DNA from: Protula sp. h YS-2021
Taxonomy: Eukaryota > Annelida > Polychaeta > Sabellida > Serpulidae
Length of the DNA stretch: 64,000 nt
Assembly: GCA_949752745.1 (NCBI GenBank)
Contig: OX457031.1
Coordinates: forward strand, 19,774,199 to 19,838,198
Reading direction: 5' to 3'
Shown here piece after piece: positions 30,711 through 42,463 of this stretch. Under the pieces are notes generated by a model. The model was not told where the DNA came from. It worked only from the letters and a program-made list of their open reading frames with translations, and did not search any database. The stretch's first letter is position 1. The number at the start of each line of letters is the position of its first letter. The position numbers and the translations under genes were made by a program.

Positions 30711-30842
30711 TTTTCATTTCATTATATTTTTCGACATATTTTACTTGCTTACTTTTACAGCGCCAGTGATTGTAATAAGTAAGCGTGTAATCTATTATTG
30801 ATTACTACATTTTCTCGGCAAAGTTCAACTGCATTTTGTTCT

Positions 30843-31578
30843 CCGGTGTAACAGGCTATCTTGCCCCCCCCCCCCCCTGTACAGCTTCCCTGCCCCCCCC
30901 CCCCCGGGGGGGAGCTGGACTAGGCTATCTTCCCCCCTCTGGGATATTTTGCCCCCTCCTTAAAAAACCGAATAAATGAAACAAATACTTAACTGCAACA
31001 GAACTTTTCATGGTAAATGATCTCTATAGAGTACAATTTCTTCTGTGCTTGAAAATTATCAAGTTTTTGCGTAATTCAACAGTCATTTACACAATTCACT
31101 GCAGTTCACTGCGCTTTTGGTCCAACCAGGTCAATGTCGATTTATTTTCATTTATTTTCATTCACTACTTCTTTCTATTATTTCCTCTACTGATCAAGTA
31201 ATTAATTTACAATCAAAATAAAAAAATGAAATGCTCATACCGTTTTGCATACCCTTTTAAACTTCTCAATTCGGAGTAAACTTTTACCGCAAAATCCATT
31301 TCCCTGAGATTGTTTGTACTGTTATACATTATTGTCGAATACAATTGATCAATCAAAATGGATTATAAAAAGAGATGTGGCTTTATTGCAGTCAACTCTA
31401 AATCCCCTGATAACTGTGAATAGAGAGCGTGTATACAAACCGATTACCCTCTATGTAAAATACAACTAAAGAAACTTTTATTTTAGCGGGGGGGGGGGGG
31501 GGCAAAATATCCCAGGTGGGGGGAAGCTGAACTGGGGGCAAAATATTCCAGAGGGGGGCAAGATATACTGTTACACTG
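30843..31578. mobile_element. Ginger1-like non-autonomous transposon, copy 3
   Basis: Left CCGG at 30843 followed by TGTAACAGGCTATCTTGCC. The right end is ggcaagatatactgttaca followed by CTGT, apparently a decayed CCGG. The interior is almost identical to copy 2, with a 20-bp-scale difference where copy 2 carries the extra duplicated poly-G modules. The close identity between two copies 14 kb apart suggests fairly recent activity of this subfamily. Confidence 0.83.
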
Positions 31579-31579
31579 T

Positions 31580-31759
31580 ACCAGCGAATCCGGAGATTAT
31601 TCCGGACATCTTGTACACTCGGCCAACGGTATTTTTGGATACTCCAGATCAGAAGCCACTAAACTAATAAACTGCATTGTAAGAGAAACAGAAAACAGAA
31701 TGAAAAATGAAGTGCAAAATGAAGAAGACCTGAATAAGAACTTGCAATTGCACAAGTAA
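31580..31759 (+). CDS. Unrecognised coding-like segment beside element copy 3
   Basis: A 59-codon open segment without an initiating ATG at its start begins at the element's right border and ends in a TAA at 31757. Its composition is protein-like: Gly-His-Leu-Val-His near residue 8, SEATKLINCIVRE in the middle, and a charged Glu/Asn/Lys tail. If copy 3 and one CCGG are mentally removed, the frame also remains open for about a dozen codons on the left side. This would fit insertion into an exon, but such a short open stretch can occur by chance. A second frame in the first 90 bases is also open. No family recognised. Confidence 0.3.
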   Translation, partial: TSESGDYSGHLVHSANGIFGYSRSEATKLINCIVRETENRMKNEVQNEEDLNKNLQLHK

Positions 31760-33896
31760 GAAAGGAATCAGGAACCTGTTTGATGGCGTGTGGTGCTGTT
31801 ATATTCGTGATACTTTTCTCCGTATGACGTCACACGAGTTTTGTTTGCAGTGAGTGTGACCTGTGACGCAGATTGTAAGCCACGCACGTCGTCCCTTGCT
31901 GTCCATCGTCACTGGGCGATAATAAGAGACAGGGCGCAGAACAATATTGGCATGTAAGACAATAATTGTTTCCGATTACACATAATGACCAATAATCCCA
32001 CAAAATTGACGACAGCATAATTGCAGGGCCATGGCTAACCCGACACATTGACATTTGATAGGCAGATCTTTTACACGCTAGAAGGAAGATACCGTGCATT
32101 TGTTACACTATCCCCCATTTGTGAAAAAAGTGTAAGAAAGGAAGAAAAGACAAGCAAAGTAACCCATCTTTTTCTCTGGAAATGTCTCAGGGCGAAAGTT
32201 TTCTTTTCACTCTGTGTTTCAAGCTTTTACACGTGCGAATTATATCGTGGTTTAAATCCCTAAGATGTCACTTAAGGAAAAAGGTGACACTTCAAGGTCT
32301 TTTCAACGATGTTGACCTTTCGTATTTTTATTTATTCTACTTTCTACACTTGGTTTCACGCCACGAAAATGGGACATGGATTGAAGGGAGAAGTAAAGAA
32401 AGTTGAAAAGAGAGTTTTTCACCCGGATACCTCACGCCAGTAGTGGCTAAAATTTATTCATGATGTCATGGTAGTTTCACAGTCAAATATTTACCATATT
32501 AGCCATTTTACTTTGTTTCACTATATATATCATCAACCAAATTAATTTTACGTTGTAAAACAATGTCTTGATTTCAAATATTATAGTGCGGGGTTGTTTC
32601 TACATTTTATAGTGCATGTAAATGCCTAAACTTCAGATGATGAAATTATATTTTTATCTCATAATATGTTAAAAAATACTGTCTGAATGTATTTTATAAT
32701 TTTCTAACATTACTACGTTATACAAGGACATTTAATTTAAATTTCACATGCATCGTTCATAAATAAAGAAGAATTCTTGTTGCGAAAGGCGGGGATGGTT
32801 GGGGCGGGGTGGAAGGGAGAGGTCACTCATACAGAACCAACGCTTATTCGAAGGAATATGTTGACTGTTACACATCTTGCAAGCTCCATAATTCCAAAAT
32901 TTCCTCAGAAATACCAAAGCGTCAGAAAATTTTCTGGATGTCCCTCCCCCCCCCCCCCCCCCCCCCCAGAATTACTTCAAGTGCAATTGCTATAGCGTTT
33001 AAAAATCATTTTCAACATATCTTTCACCCTTTTTAAGATTTCAAACACAATGCAGAGGCTACCCGCTGTAAAGTCTTTCACGTTCTACAAGTTATGGTTA
33101 AAGTAGAACAAAAACCCAAAGATGTAAAAATCGAATTTATTAACAATTTTATAGATTTTTTGGTTAGGGGGTGGGGGTGGGAAAGTAATTTCAAAACGAA
33201 AATCTTGACAAAATTTTCTACTCAGTAACCCCCACAAGCCAGGCACTCTATTTACATAGACCTGTCACGCTAATCATCCATGTGTCATTGAGGCCCCTAT
33301 TTTTACGTATCCCGAAACTTATATTTATATGTAATTATCTATATTTTTTTCTGAAGCCCGCATTTCTTCAATTGAATTGTATTTTCGTGCACAAAGAATT
33401 GGATTTCATTTTGGATTGCGCTATTGAGTGCTTGGGATCGCATTTTTGTGTGTATGTCTGTAATATAAGGTTTGTTACTTTGATTGATGTTCGATCAAAC
33501 TTTTGTACCCAATTTACCTTGATGTATTGTGTAATTTCTTTTGAAAATCTAGGCGTTATCTATTTTCTGATAAGGCATATCTGTCATTTTGCTGTACTGG
33601 TTTAACTCATGAAATTATATGTTTATTCAACAAGTCTTTTATTTACATGTTCGAAGTTTTCATGTTTTTTTGACTCACATACATTGTGTGCTTTCTGAAA
33701 CATATATCCATCAATTAAAAAAAAACCAAAGCATGAATCTGACGTGTTGTATATCGGACGATAAGGCAGGAAGACTTAGACGTTTTTTTACAGCGTCACG
33801 CGATTGGCTGAAGTAAATAAGAAGTATGTTACATACATTTTCCGTCATATTTTAAATTAAACCTTTTTGCTTCAAAAGGTGGAGTTATTCTTACAA

Positions 33897-33942
<46 letters not shown>

Positions 33943-36918
33943 CGCTATTTTGAATGAGCTTAGACAACTGTCTGAGTGCATCAAGTGCTACTCTTTGTGA
34001 CCATCTTTTAATTATAAATGAATATCTTACATCTATGTTCATACATATCTAATAAATACATCTTTTTCTCTACCGAATAATATCATGCTTAAGTTTAGTG
34101 TCATATACTAAAATTGCATGGCCATCTTCAAAACGCAACGGCAACACATTCGGTATAATAAATATTTTTTAGGAATATGTCCATCGTTTTGAGAGGATAA
34201 CTGTAATTCGTGTAGAAATGAACAGTTTGTGGGTGATGACCGCTGTTAATGTGAGAGTTAACACTGACAATTTCTGAGGGCCTGGTAGAAAATGCATGCG
34301 AAAACATATTCCAACACTAGGCGAAGTATTCACAAAAGTTAACTGCGCAGTTAACTGTAGTACCAAAAGCAAAATCCAGTTGATGAGCTGTATTACGCAA
34401 ACAACTTTTACATGGAGTTCCAACGTTAAACAAGACAAATTTAGTGATTTACTTTCGGGCATTCGGGTTGCTAACGGAGCAATCAAGTACATCAACTTAT
34501 TGGCTGCATTTTCTAATTGTAAACATTATAAATTTTAATAAAATATAATAAAAACATATTGCTTTAATAAGTTAGGGAAAATATAAAAAAAACTTACCAT
34601 AGTCAAAGAACAGTCAATATTTTATTAAATGCAAAAAGGATATGTACTCACCTTCAATTCGAAGTCTCCCTCACACACTGGAATTAAAAAAAAAATCCCC
34701 GAGAATTTTCGCTCATCGGTTACAAGCTTCTAAAAAGTTTCAGTTATATTGAAATAATATGATCCTTTTTTCTCTAGCTTTAGCTATTAATTCATTTATA
34801 TTTTCGATTTTGGCCTGACTAAATTAAATATTGGCTCGTGCGCTAGATGTGTCAACGCGAGCGAAAACACACGTCTCTATCATTAAATTATTTAACAGGA
34901 AAATTGAAGAACAATTTGAAGCATAAATTACTCTAATTTGGGTGGAGAATAACACTGCCACACGACTAGTTTTGATGGATAATATATGTATACGATAATC
35001 ACTAAATGATTGTAATGACTTAAAATTGATCAAAATTATAACTATAAAAGAGCAATGGTTAGAATTAGGTTAAATATGTCAATAGAAAGACAAACTTGAC
35101 AACACATAGGGGTATAATTATAATACTTAATTTAATATAGTACCGTGTACATAATTCTAATTTTGGACAGGTCTGAGGACCATCAAATTTGCAGTCGTTG
35201 TATCCCCTACCCCCCTCCCCATCACCCAACACCCTTCACCCTCTGTCTAATGTACCCTGGTCCGCCAAATTACATAAAATTAGTGATTTTTAGAGCAGAA
35301 TTACTGCTATATTAAGGGGGGCACTTTTGATTATAGGAATAATCAGAGCTCGTTGTTGGTGAAATTGCGACTTATTGAGGATAGTAGAGACTAAATAACC
35401 GCCAATAAGTATACAGGCGTCCTGCTTATTTTCTACAGCAATTTCTTCAACTCATCAAACCCCTAAATTGGTAGTGGCAAACCAGATTTCAAGCCAAAAT
35501 ACCTCTCATTTTAAAAATTACTTAATTTCATGTTTTCAAGCCTATAAATTGGCAAAGACAAGAGAGAACACTGGACACAAGTCTGTTGGATATTGAACTG
35601 CACGTATCATATTTGAAAAACAAAGGAAAGCGATTTCTGAAGCTATCTTAATGCAAAAAAAAAAAAAAATGAAATTTACCTATGGTTCTTATTAGTGTAT
35701 ATATGCATTTATAATTTTTAGTAATGTTGTCACTGCTGTTTCTATATTTAGTTACTAAACAATTAAGTTCTATAATTAGCTATCACAAGTAGAATGGATA
35801 CTCTTGTCATACAGTTGGGAAGGAATTGGCATTTAAAATGTTGTGGTTCGGTGCAAAGGAAACAATTCACTCAGAAACCAAAAATTTAAACAAAATAATA
35901 GTTAAATCTGATAACCTAGTAACAATATGTTGAAGTGTAGCATTTTTTTAAATATCGGAACATTAAAAGTATTCCTTAGGTTTTGTGAATTTTTGGTTTC
36001 GTAGGATATGACAGAAGTGGAAACCAAGAGTGCATATTTTATCAGTTGTCACAAATATTACATTTGGAAAGTGACTCAAAATTCAAATTTAAAAGACTGG
36101 ATAAACAATTGGGAACAGAAACCCAAAGAAATATTATGATGAATATTATATTATGAGTGAAAAGGAAGAGGTTGCCTTCAATCGTTTCGGATACATGGGC
36201 GTTGCGAGGGTGTTTTGAAAAGCAGAGGCTAAAAATGCACTCTCAGTTCAAGGATATGCAAAAATCACCACCAAGTCAGAAACGCCATGGGTTGTTGCAC
36301 ATGCGCACTACGACACAATGTTAGATGTATGAAATTCTATTGCCAGGCTTTTTATTAAAATTCTCATGTTTGATGGAGATCTTAACATATCCTCAATTAA
36401 AAGACAAAACAACTACAGATTCCAATACAAAAAATACCAAAATATCAGTTTAAAAGTTTTACTTGTTAATATCTAAAGTAAATATCATGTATCTGAATCG
36501 ATTTTAAAACTCAGCGATACCAGCGGTTAGCTATAAGCTCTGTACAGCAATTGGCAAGTCCGGAGATTTGAAAAAAAAATGTTAGTGATCACTGGTCTTA
36601 CCTGTCGGCGAACTGATATCGACGTTAAGTCCACCGGTGTCGATTTAAAAAAAGCGTGTATTCATTGCCAGTTAAGATTTGATTAATGGTTTGGAAGAAG
36701 AATAAAAGCAGAAGGTAAAATGCATAGAAAAAACCGTTTGTTTTTTGTTTGTTTGTTTTTTTTTCGTGAGGTGGGAGACAAACATTTTTAATGTGAAATG
36801 TTTGTTACGATACAATCACCGAAACATTGTAAGTGTATTGGTAGCGACTCTTTACTTCTCGTCGAGGGTTTACGATGCGGATGCATGTTTTCGCCTCCGA
36901 AATTTCCTTCCCACGTAC
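31760..36918. other. AT-rich spacer with microsatellites
   Basis: Holds (AT)n at about 33900-33940, a C-run at 32944-32967 and small homopolymers. The palindrome TGACGTCA (CRE-type) occurs at 31825-31832 with no gene context. Frames up to 108 codons (33282-33605, 34169-34495) show no domains. No gene supported. Confidence 0.45.
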
Positions 36919-36971
36919 CTGCTGGTCTCCCTCATCAAGAAACTTGATGTATTTTATGGCATCCACCCCAA
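36919..36971 (-). other. Candidate 53-bp internal exon
   Basis: On the minus strand an open stretch is preceded by a T-rich run and attcaaaag (acceptor AG at 36972-36973) and followed by CAG|GTACGT, a near-consensus splice donor at 36918-36913. Its 17 codons (GVDAIKYIKFLDEGDQQ in the most protein-like frame) run on, without a stop, into the donor and well beyond, to about 57 codons. No homologue recognised. The alternative is a coincidental open frame. Confidence 0.3.
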
Positions 36972-37111
36972 CTTTTGAATTAGCATAAAAAATAATAAGG
37001 CAATATATTGCTAGTTGTTGTTTTTTACTTCAGAAATTTCTGATTAAATTAATTATTTTATGGAAACTCTTCCACATTGTATTAAAATACATTGTTAAAT
37101 CACAGAAGCGT

Positions 37112-37114
37112 TAA

Positions 37115-37206
<92 letters not shown>

Positions 37207-37345
37207 TAATAACAATAATAACAATAATAACAATAATAACAATAATAATAACAATAATAATAATAATAATAAAACTAAACAATGCCAATAATAAAACAAT
37301 AATAAAAATAAAAACAATAATAATAATAATAACAATAATAATAAC
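37112..37345. repeat. (AAT)n with (AAC AAT AAT)n higher-order repeat
   Basis: About 85 bp of pure AAT is followed by a 9-bp unit, aacaataat, repeated at least five times, then degenerate copies. Poly-Ile/Leu frames on both strands are artefacts. Confidence 0.95.
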
Positions 37346-39424
37346 CTTTTTCAGATAACTCCTACTCAATGCAGTTGTCTGTAATTGTACTTAGGATATC
37401 TGTAAGAATTTAAAGATCTTTTAAGGATTAAGAGATCAGATATCTCAGATCCCCTTAAGTCGATGTGAAAATCAATCGAACACACCAAGATTACTGAGTC
37501 AATAAGAAAAGAATATTTCATAGTCAAGCCTTCAGTGAAACGCTCTGACACTTAAAATACATCGAGTATAAACTGAGAATTAAATAGTAATTAAATGAAG
37601 CTCCACAGTAAAACGGATTATTGAAACAGAAATGGCGTCTTTTATACGAGAGCTACAGTTGCTTAAAAAAAGCCTGAAGGATTTTTAGATACTGCAGTAA
37701 GAAAAATATAAATCCTTTATTGTTATATAAATATCAATAGAAAAGTTAGAGATGTATTTGGGAATAACAGAATGTAGAATGAGTGGGAACCCTATCTGGA
37801 AAACCATTGTGTTACCATAATGAATGCATATGAATGAAATCATTTGGCGAATATTTTGGTAAATATTCACTGAAAGATATTCAAATGACGTCATGACCAG
37901 TAGTACGAATAAATGTAAGGAATTTTGCAGAAAAAGGTGAGTTACAATTTAAAAAGAATTTAGCCTTAATCTTTTAATTTTTGTTTTTAGCCTTAATTTA
38001 ACCTAATGTTGTATGTGTTGTATGTTTGCAAAACAAGACATTCCAAAGATAATTTAACATTCAGTCAGTTTGTTGCAAAGCAGTCTTATTCAGTATTTTT
38101 ACACAGCAACGGGTCTTGTTTCAATATTATACTGTATATCGTTTTAACCAGGCATGCCCCGTGATTATAGCGAAATATTCGCTGTCAAATTAGAAGTTTG
38201 GTTGTGGAAATTTGCGCAATTTGCCTACTTTTAATTTGTATGGAAAATGATAGGTAAATTTCGTAACACCGTCCGCGGACATTAGGCTTTGCACGCAACA
38301 TTGCATGGCAGATTGTTTCAACCAGTTACTGTCACTTCTTTCACTTTTTCCTTCCAAGGGCCAGGATCCTTTTGGTAATAAAAAAACCATGTGAGACAGT
38401 GACGAAAGTTGTTTGAGTTGTCTATTCCCCTAAGTATGACCAAGTTTGTTTGTTTGTTTGTTTTTTTTTTTTTTTTTTTGCCTGAAACGTATTATCCATG
38501 TCAAATCAGGCGTATTATTAGGCGGCCGACACAGCGAAGCTGAGAGGGGGTGCGGGTGTGGACAGTACAGCAGTCATTTTTTTCACCTGTTCCATCGCTG
38601 TAAATTATGATAAACGTGCCAAATTAACCCCCCCCCCCCCGCCCACCTTCCAATTCCTGTTGTTAACCCTTCTGTCCCCCCTCCCCCAATCCTCAGTGCC
38701 TCCGTCTGATCCGAGTCTGTATCACCACTCTTCCTTAAATATCTGTAAGACATAATTTGTTTCACGGAATAAGTGAGGTTAAAATGCTCAAAAAAGGCGA
38801 TTCGGTGTTCAGACTTTCAGACAGTGTCCGTGTATATTCAAAGGAATAATTCATGTATTTTTATTATGGATTTGCCAGCATAATGTATATAAAAATCAGG
38901 GCAAGGAAACCAGCCATCTGAATCTTTAAATATCCTTTTTTACGTAAACAAAAATGAAAGCATTCCAAAACTATTGTTTGAGGCCTAATTAAAGTATCAA
39001 GAGTGAAGCTTTATTTAAACACAGATGCTGTGTAAATACTCTTGACCGTCTAAGAAATAGGATTATTCCTTCTCATCACCTCCTGAAGTGCCCTCAGAGC
39101 AAATAGGATTTGTAATTAATACGGCGACGTCTGCGGGCAGGGGGGGGGGCGGGGGGCGGGGGGGGGGGGCCATCTGGGGAGAGATGCCCATGCTGAAGAC
39201 TACGGAGTATCGTGACCTTGTCCTTTCCACATTTATTTAGAATTGTCGGCAGCTTTAAGTTCATATATCTCCAACTGATGTTTTTCTTATTTTTAAACAA
39301 ACTGAGAATTCTGAAACTATTTAGATTTAGATTCGATATATTTAGAGATATATTCACATAAATTAGAAATATAATGTTTACATATCAGTTAATAAATTAT
39401 GCATTTAAAGTATTCAACCAAATA
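37346..39424. other. AT-rich spacer, no gene seen
   Basis: Homopolymers include T-run 38461-38479, C-run 38630-38640 and G-rich 39139-39169. GATATC-type motifs at 37395-37450. Frames of 60-87 codons are unremarkable. Confidence 0.5.
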
Positions 39425-39434
39425 TTATATATAT

Positions 39435-39524
<90 letters not shown>
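39425..39524. repeat. (AT)n microsatellite
   Basis: About 100 bp of AT dinucleotide with one interruption. The following ttagttatttctaaaa is duplicated (39528 and 39553). Confidence 0.95.
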
Positions 39525-39528
<4 letters not shown>

Positions 39529-39655
39529 AGTTATTTCTAAAAAATATATATGTTAGTTATTTCTAAAATTTTCAGGCATTTAAAGGTATAACTTATATGT
39601 ATAACTTATTTAAAATATTTGAAATTAAAACGGTATTCTGTAATCACCCTTTTTA

Positions 39656-40137
39656 CCGGTGTTACAGGTTCGCCCGTACCCCTTCCCCTCCCCGTACAGC
39701 TACCCCCCTCCCATCCCGGGGGCGAAAGCCACACTAGGTTATCTTCATCCTCCAATATATTCACAACCCCCCCCCCCCCTCGAACTTTTTTGCGTAGATG
39801 TAATTTGATATTATTTGTTCATGTGAATTAATGGATTTCATTAAACTCCATGAAATTATCTTAAACCATTTTAGTGACTTAAGTCAGCAAAAACAAAAAT
39901 ATAAAAAAGGGCATCCGAAAAAGAAAACGAAACATAAAACACTTATGTCTGTGTTGCGTCATGCTATTGTCTGAAATCCAGTAGACAGCAGTGAAGTAGT
40001 GGTTCATTATGGACAAAAAATCGTTTTAGTGGAACTCCCTAATTTTTTCTAAAGATTTTTAAATAGCCTAGTCTATCTTCCCCCGGGATTGGGGGGTGGG
40101 GAGCTGTACAGGGGGGCAAGATATCCTGTTGCACCGG
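39656..40137. mobile_element. Ginger1-like non-autonomous transposon, copy 4
   Basis: CCGG at 39656-39659 and 40134-40137. The ends are TGTTACAGG on the left and, inverted, TGCAACAGGATATCTTGCC on the right. Poly-C/G modules with tacagctaccccc and gagctgtacagggg are present at either end. The interior ttttttgcgtagatgtaat through ggatttcattaaactcca is homologous to copies 1 and 5. This is the shortest copy (482 bp) and looks like a deletion derivative. Confidence 0.8.
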
Positions 40138-40735
40138 TCGAACGGGTCGTTCCAAATGTTCAGTTATCTCTGAAAGACTGATATATGCATCTATTTGTTC
40201 TACTAAAATCCACGCCATCACAGTTTTTAATACCTTAAAAAACTATTGAAAAAGATCAAACTATTGTATTGTGTATAAGACGATTTTAAAACAGAAAGTG
40301 TCATTGTAATTATTTTACACATACTTTTTAAAATTCAACTAGACGAATAATCTTTCGGTTATTTCTTGTTTTTATTTACAGAGTCTCGAAATATATTGTA
40401 AATGTCTTTGTTTGTCCTCCATATTTCTGTAAGACGCTAAAACATCAATTACTCAACATAATCTATACAGAAAATATCGATCGATATTCCTCTATAAGTA
40501 GGTAAAGAATAAACCCGATTAACCACATAAAGAAACACATGGAATAGGTTACTGTAAAATACGTTTTCAGTAGACACGATTCCTCGAATGACGCAGACAG
40601 AGGTTTCAGGATACCCCTATCATAGAGATTTTAAATATATTTTTTTGTTTGGTTTGGTTTTTTTTTTTTTTTTTTTTTTTTTGAGATGGGGATATGGTAA
40701 CTACATGCAATAGCGTAACGCGGATATACAAATCA

Positions 40736-40738
<3 letters not shown>
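40138..40738. other. AT-rich spacer with poly-T
   Basis: T-run at 40659-40682. No gene recognised. Confidence 0.5.

Positions 40739-40824
<86 letters not shown>
40739..40824. repeat. (AT)n microsatellite
   Basis: About 85 bp of pure AT dinucleotide. Confidence 0.97.
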
Positions 40825-40826
<2 letters not shown>

Positions 40827-41020
40827 TCTGGTTACAAGCTCTGACTATAATCAAGCTACTACTGTTAGCAGGAAAAGATCAGGCTATATAAATACATGGC
40901 CTAAGTCAATCAGGCTAACAACCTAGGGCCTGAAAAGGGTCAGGCTGTCTGAAACGCGGGTTGATTCATTTCAGGTCAACTCTATAAATTTAAAGCTCCA
41001 AAATGTTTATACTGGTGTAT

Positions 41021-42459
41021 ATGTTAGACCCGATCTGCCGATTCGTCCCATCTGCAGATGGGCCTGTCCCGTTTATTTGGGACAGTCCCGTTTGCTTATT
41101 TTTAGTTGCTTCCCATCTGCAGTTCGGAACGGCTGGCCATCTGCGGATATTTTGGTAATCCTAAAAAGTAATGTGAAAATGCTGTAAATATATCTGTTGT
41201 ATAAAATGTTATTTCTTTTACTTTCAGTCGTCTTTCTTTTCGATAAAAGCGATGTTTTCATTTAGAATAAATTACTTTCAATACACTTCGATCCCAGTCA
41301 TCCATTTCTACTCAAAATCAAAGAAATATTCCATACATTTCCATCTCTGTCATCCATTTCTACTCAAAATCAAAGGAAAATCCTATGTATTTGAATCTGT
41401 GTCTAAGCTGCCTGTCCTCTTCAGACAGCAATCCCAACGAGTAGCAGAGATTAAGCACCTAATAACCTAATCTAGACGAACACATTTCGACAGTGTACAC
41501 AACAATTAATTCCTGTTGTCTCGAGATATCACCCTAACTGTATATTAAGCTGCTGGTCGCATGGAAAAAGTTATATTACTTTATGGTAATAAAAAGGATA
41601 GCTGAATAATAAACTTTTAAAATGGAAGACTCTGAGAGTAACCGGTCTAAAGTTAATAGTCATATACAGAAAATTTTAGCAAGCAAGCGTTCGGCTTTAT
41701 TAACTGCTGAAAAATGCAACCAAATTGCTAGTCATTTGAAAAATCCCAAAAATGTTGTTGACGCTCATTTCAAGCACTATGTTAAGAGCAAGCAATTCCA
41801 GATACTGGATGACCCATGTGCACAGAATTACATCTACCCCCGGCAACACTTGGCGGAACATTTGCCGAAAGGTTCACTACCACCTTTCCCATCGGCTATA
41901 GTCGTACGATCGCCTCGCATCCTCGGGATGCATCCTCGAAGTTATTTCATTAGTGACTTTCGCAGTCGTAGTATATATTTTGCACCACCATTCCCCTCGG
42001 CCGTAGTCTTACGCATCGTCTGGAAATACTGATCAAGTTATTTCTTCAGTAACTTTCGTAGCTGTAGTGTTTTCGAAGTTGGTTATTTTACAGGTTTTTT
42101 GGTTTTAAATATTGCAGGAAATATTATGCGAACTATGACTGCATTCGTGTCACTTTGTTGAAAGTTTTTAGCAACTTAAGTTTGTGTTTTGCAAGTTAGA
42201 ATAGCCAAAGTAGTTCATAAGAATAAAGGTTGGTGACAAAAATACGGTCCTTTGTATTCGAGTTTCATTTAACAATATATCCGCAAATAGACCTATCCAA
42301 TCTGCAGATGGGAAACAACTAAAAATCCGCAAACGGGACTGTCCCATCTGTCTATCGCCGAACGGGAGGCCGATCTGCAGATGGGCCTGCCGTTTGGCGA
42401 TCCGTAAACGGGATAGGCCCATGTGCAGATGGGACTGATCAGCAGATCGGGTCCAACAC
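41021..42459 (+). mobile_element. Ginger2/KRBA2-like element with long inverted ends, about 1.44 kb
   Basis: The left end, TGTTAGACCCGATCTGCCG from 41022, is matched inverted on the right by TGTTGGACCCGATCTGCTG, ending at 42458. The inverted similarity continues for about 50 bp through gtcccatctgcagatggg and cctrtcccgttta. Several internal copies of the CATCTGCAGATGGG palindrome lie near both ends. Flanks carry GTAT(A) at 41017-41021 and 42460-42464, a candidate 4-5 bp target duplication. TGTNR ends and a 4-5 bp duplication fit the Ginger group. The interior holds an N-terminal transposase-like ORF (41622-42032) but no integrase core, so the copy is non-autonomous or deleted. It is inserted in the integrase relic at 42464-43360. 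Confidence 0.75.
41622..42032 (+). CDS. N-terminal fragment of a KRBA2/Ginger-type transposase
   Basis: A 136-residue ORF with an ATG start preceded by AT-rich leader. Residues about 20-70 have the pattern LLTAEKxxxIxxxL followed by VDAHFKHYVKSKQFQILDDP. I associate this with the N-terminal region of KRBA2-like Ginger integrases, which normally precedes the zinc-binding and DDE domains. After residue about 85 the ORF enters a duplicated stretch: 41882-41985 is repeated imperfectly at 41990-42083 (ccatcggctatagtcgtacg versus cctcggccgtagtcttacg). It then ends, with no integrase core before the element's right end. The product could at most be a truncated protein. Assignment is from recalled family pattern, moderate confidence. 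Confidence 0.5.
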   Translation: MEDSESNRSKVNSHIQKILASKRSALLTAEKCNQIASHLKNPKNVVDAHFKHYVKSKQFQILDDPCAQNYIYPRQHLAEHLPKGSLPPFPSAIVVRSPRILGMHPRSYFISDFRSRSIYFAPPFPSAVVLRIVWKY

Positions 42460-42463
42460 GTAT

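Noticed and set aside
31825..31832. Full CRE palindrome TGACGTCA as a promoter element
   Set aside because: An 8-bp word is expected at this frequency and no transcription start or gene is visible nearby.
33282..33605. 107-codon plus-strand ORF
   Set aside because: AT-rich, Phe/Ile/Cys-heavy composition without domain or splice context; length plausible by chance.
34169..34538. 108-codon minus and 80-codon plus ORFs overlapping each other
   Set aside because: Neither shows a known motif; mutual overlap suggests chance.
37092..37369. Poly-Ile/Leu ORFs as membrane proteins
   Set aside because: Translation of AAT and AAC repeats.
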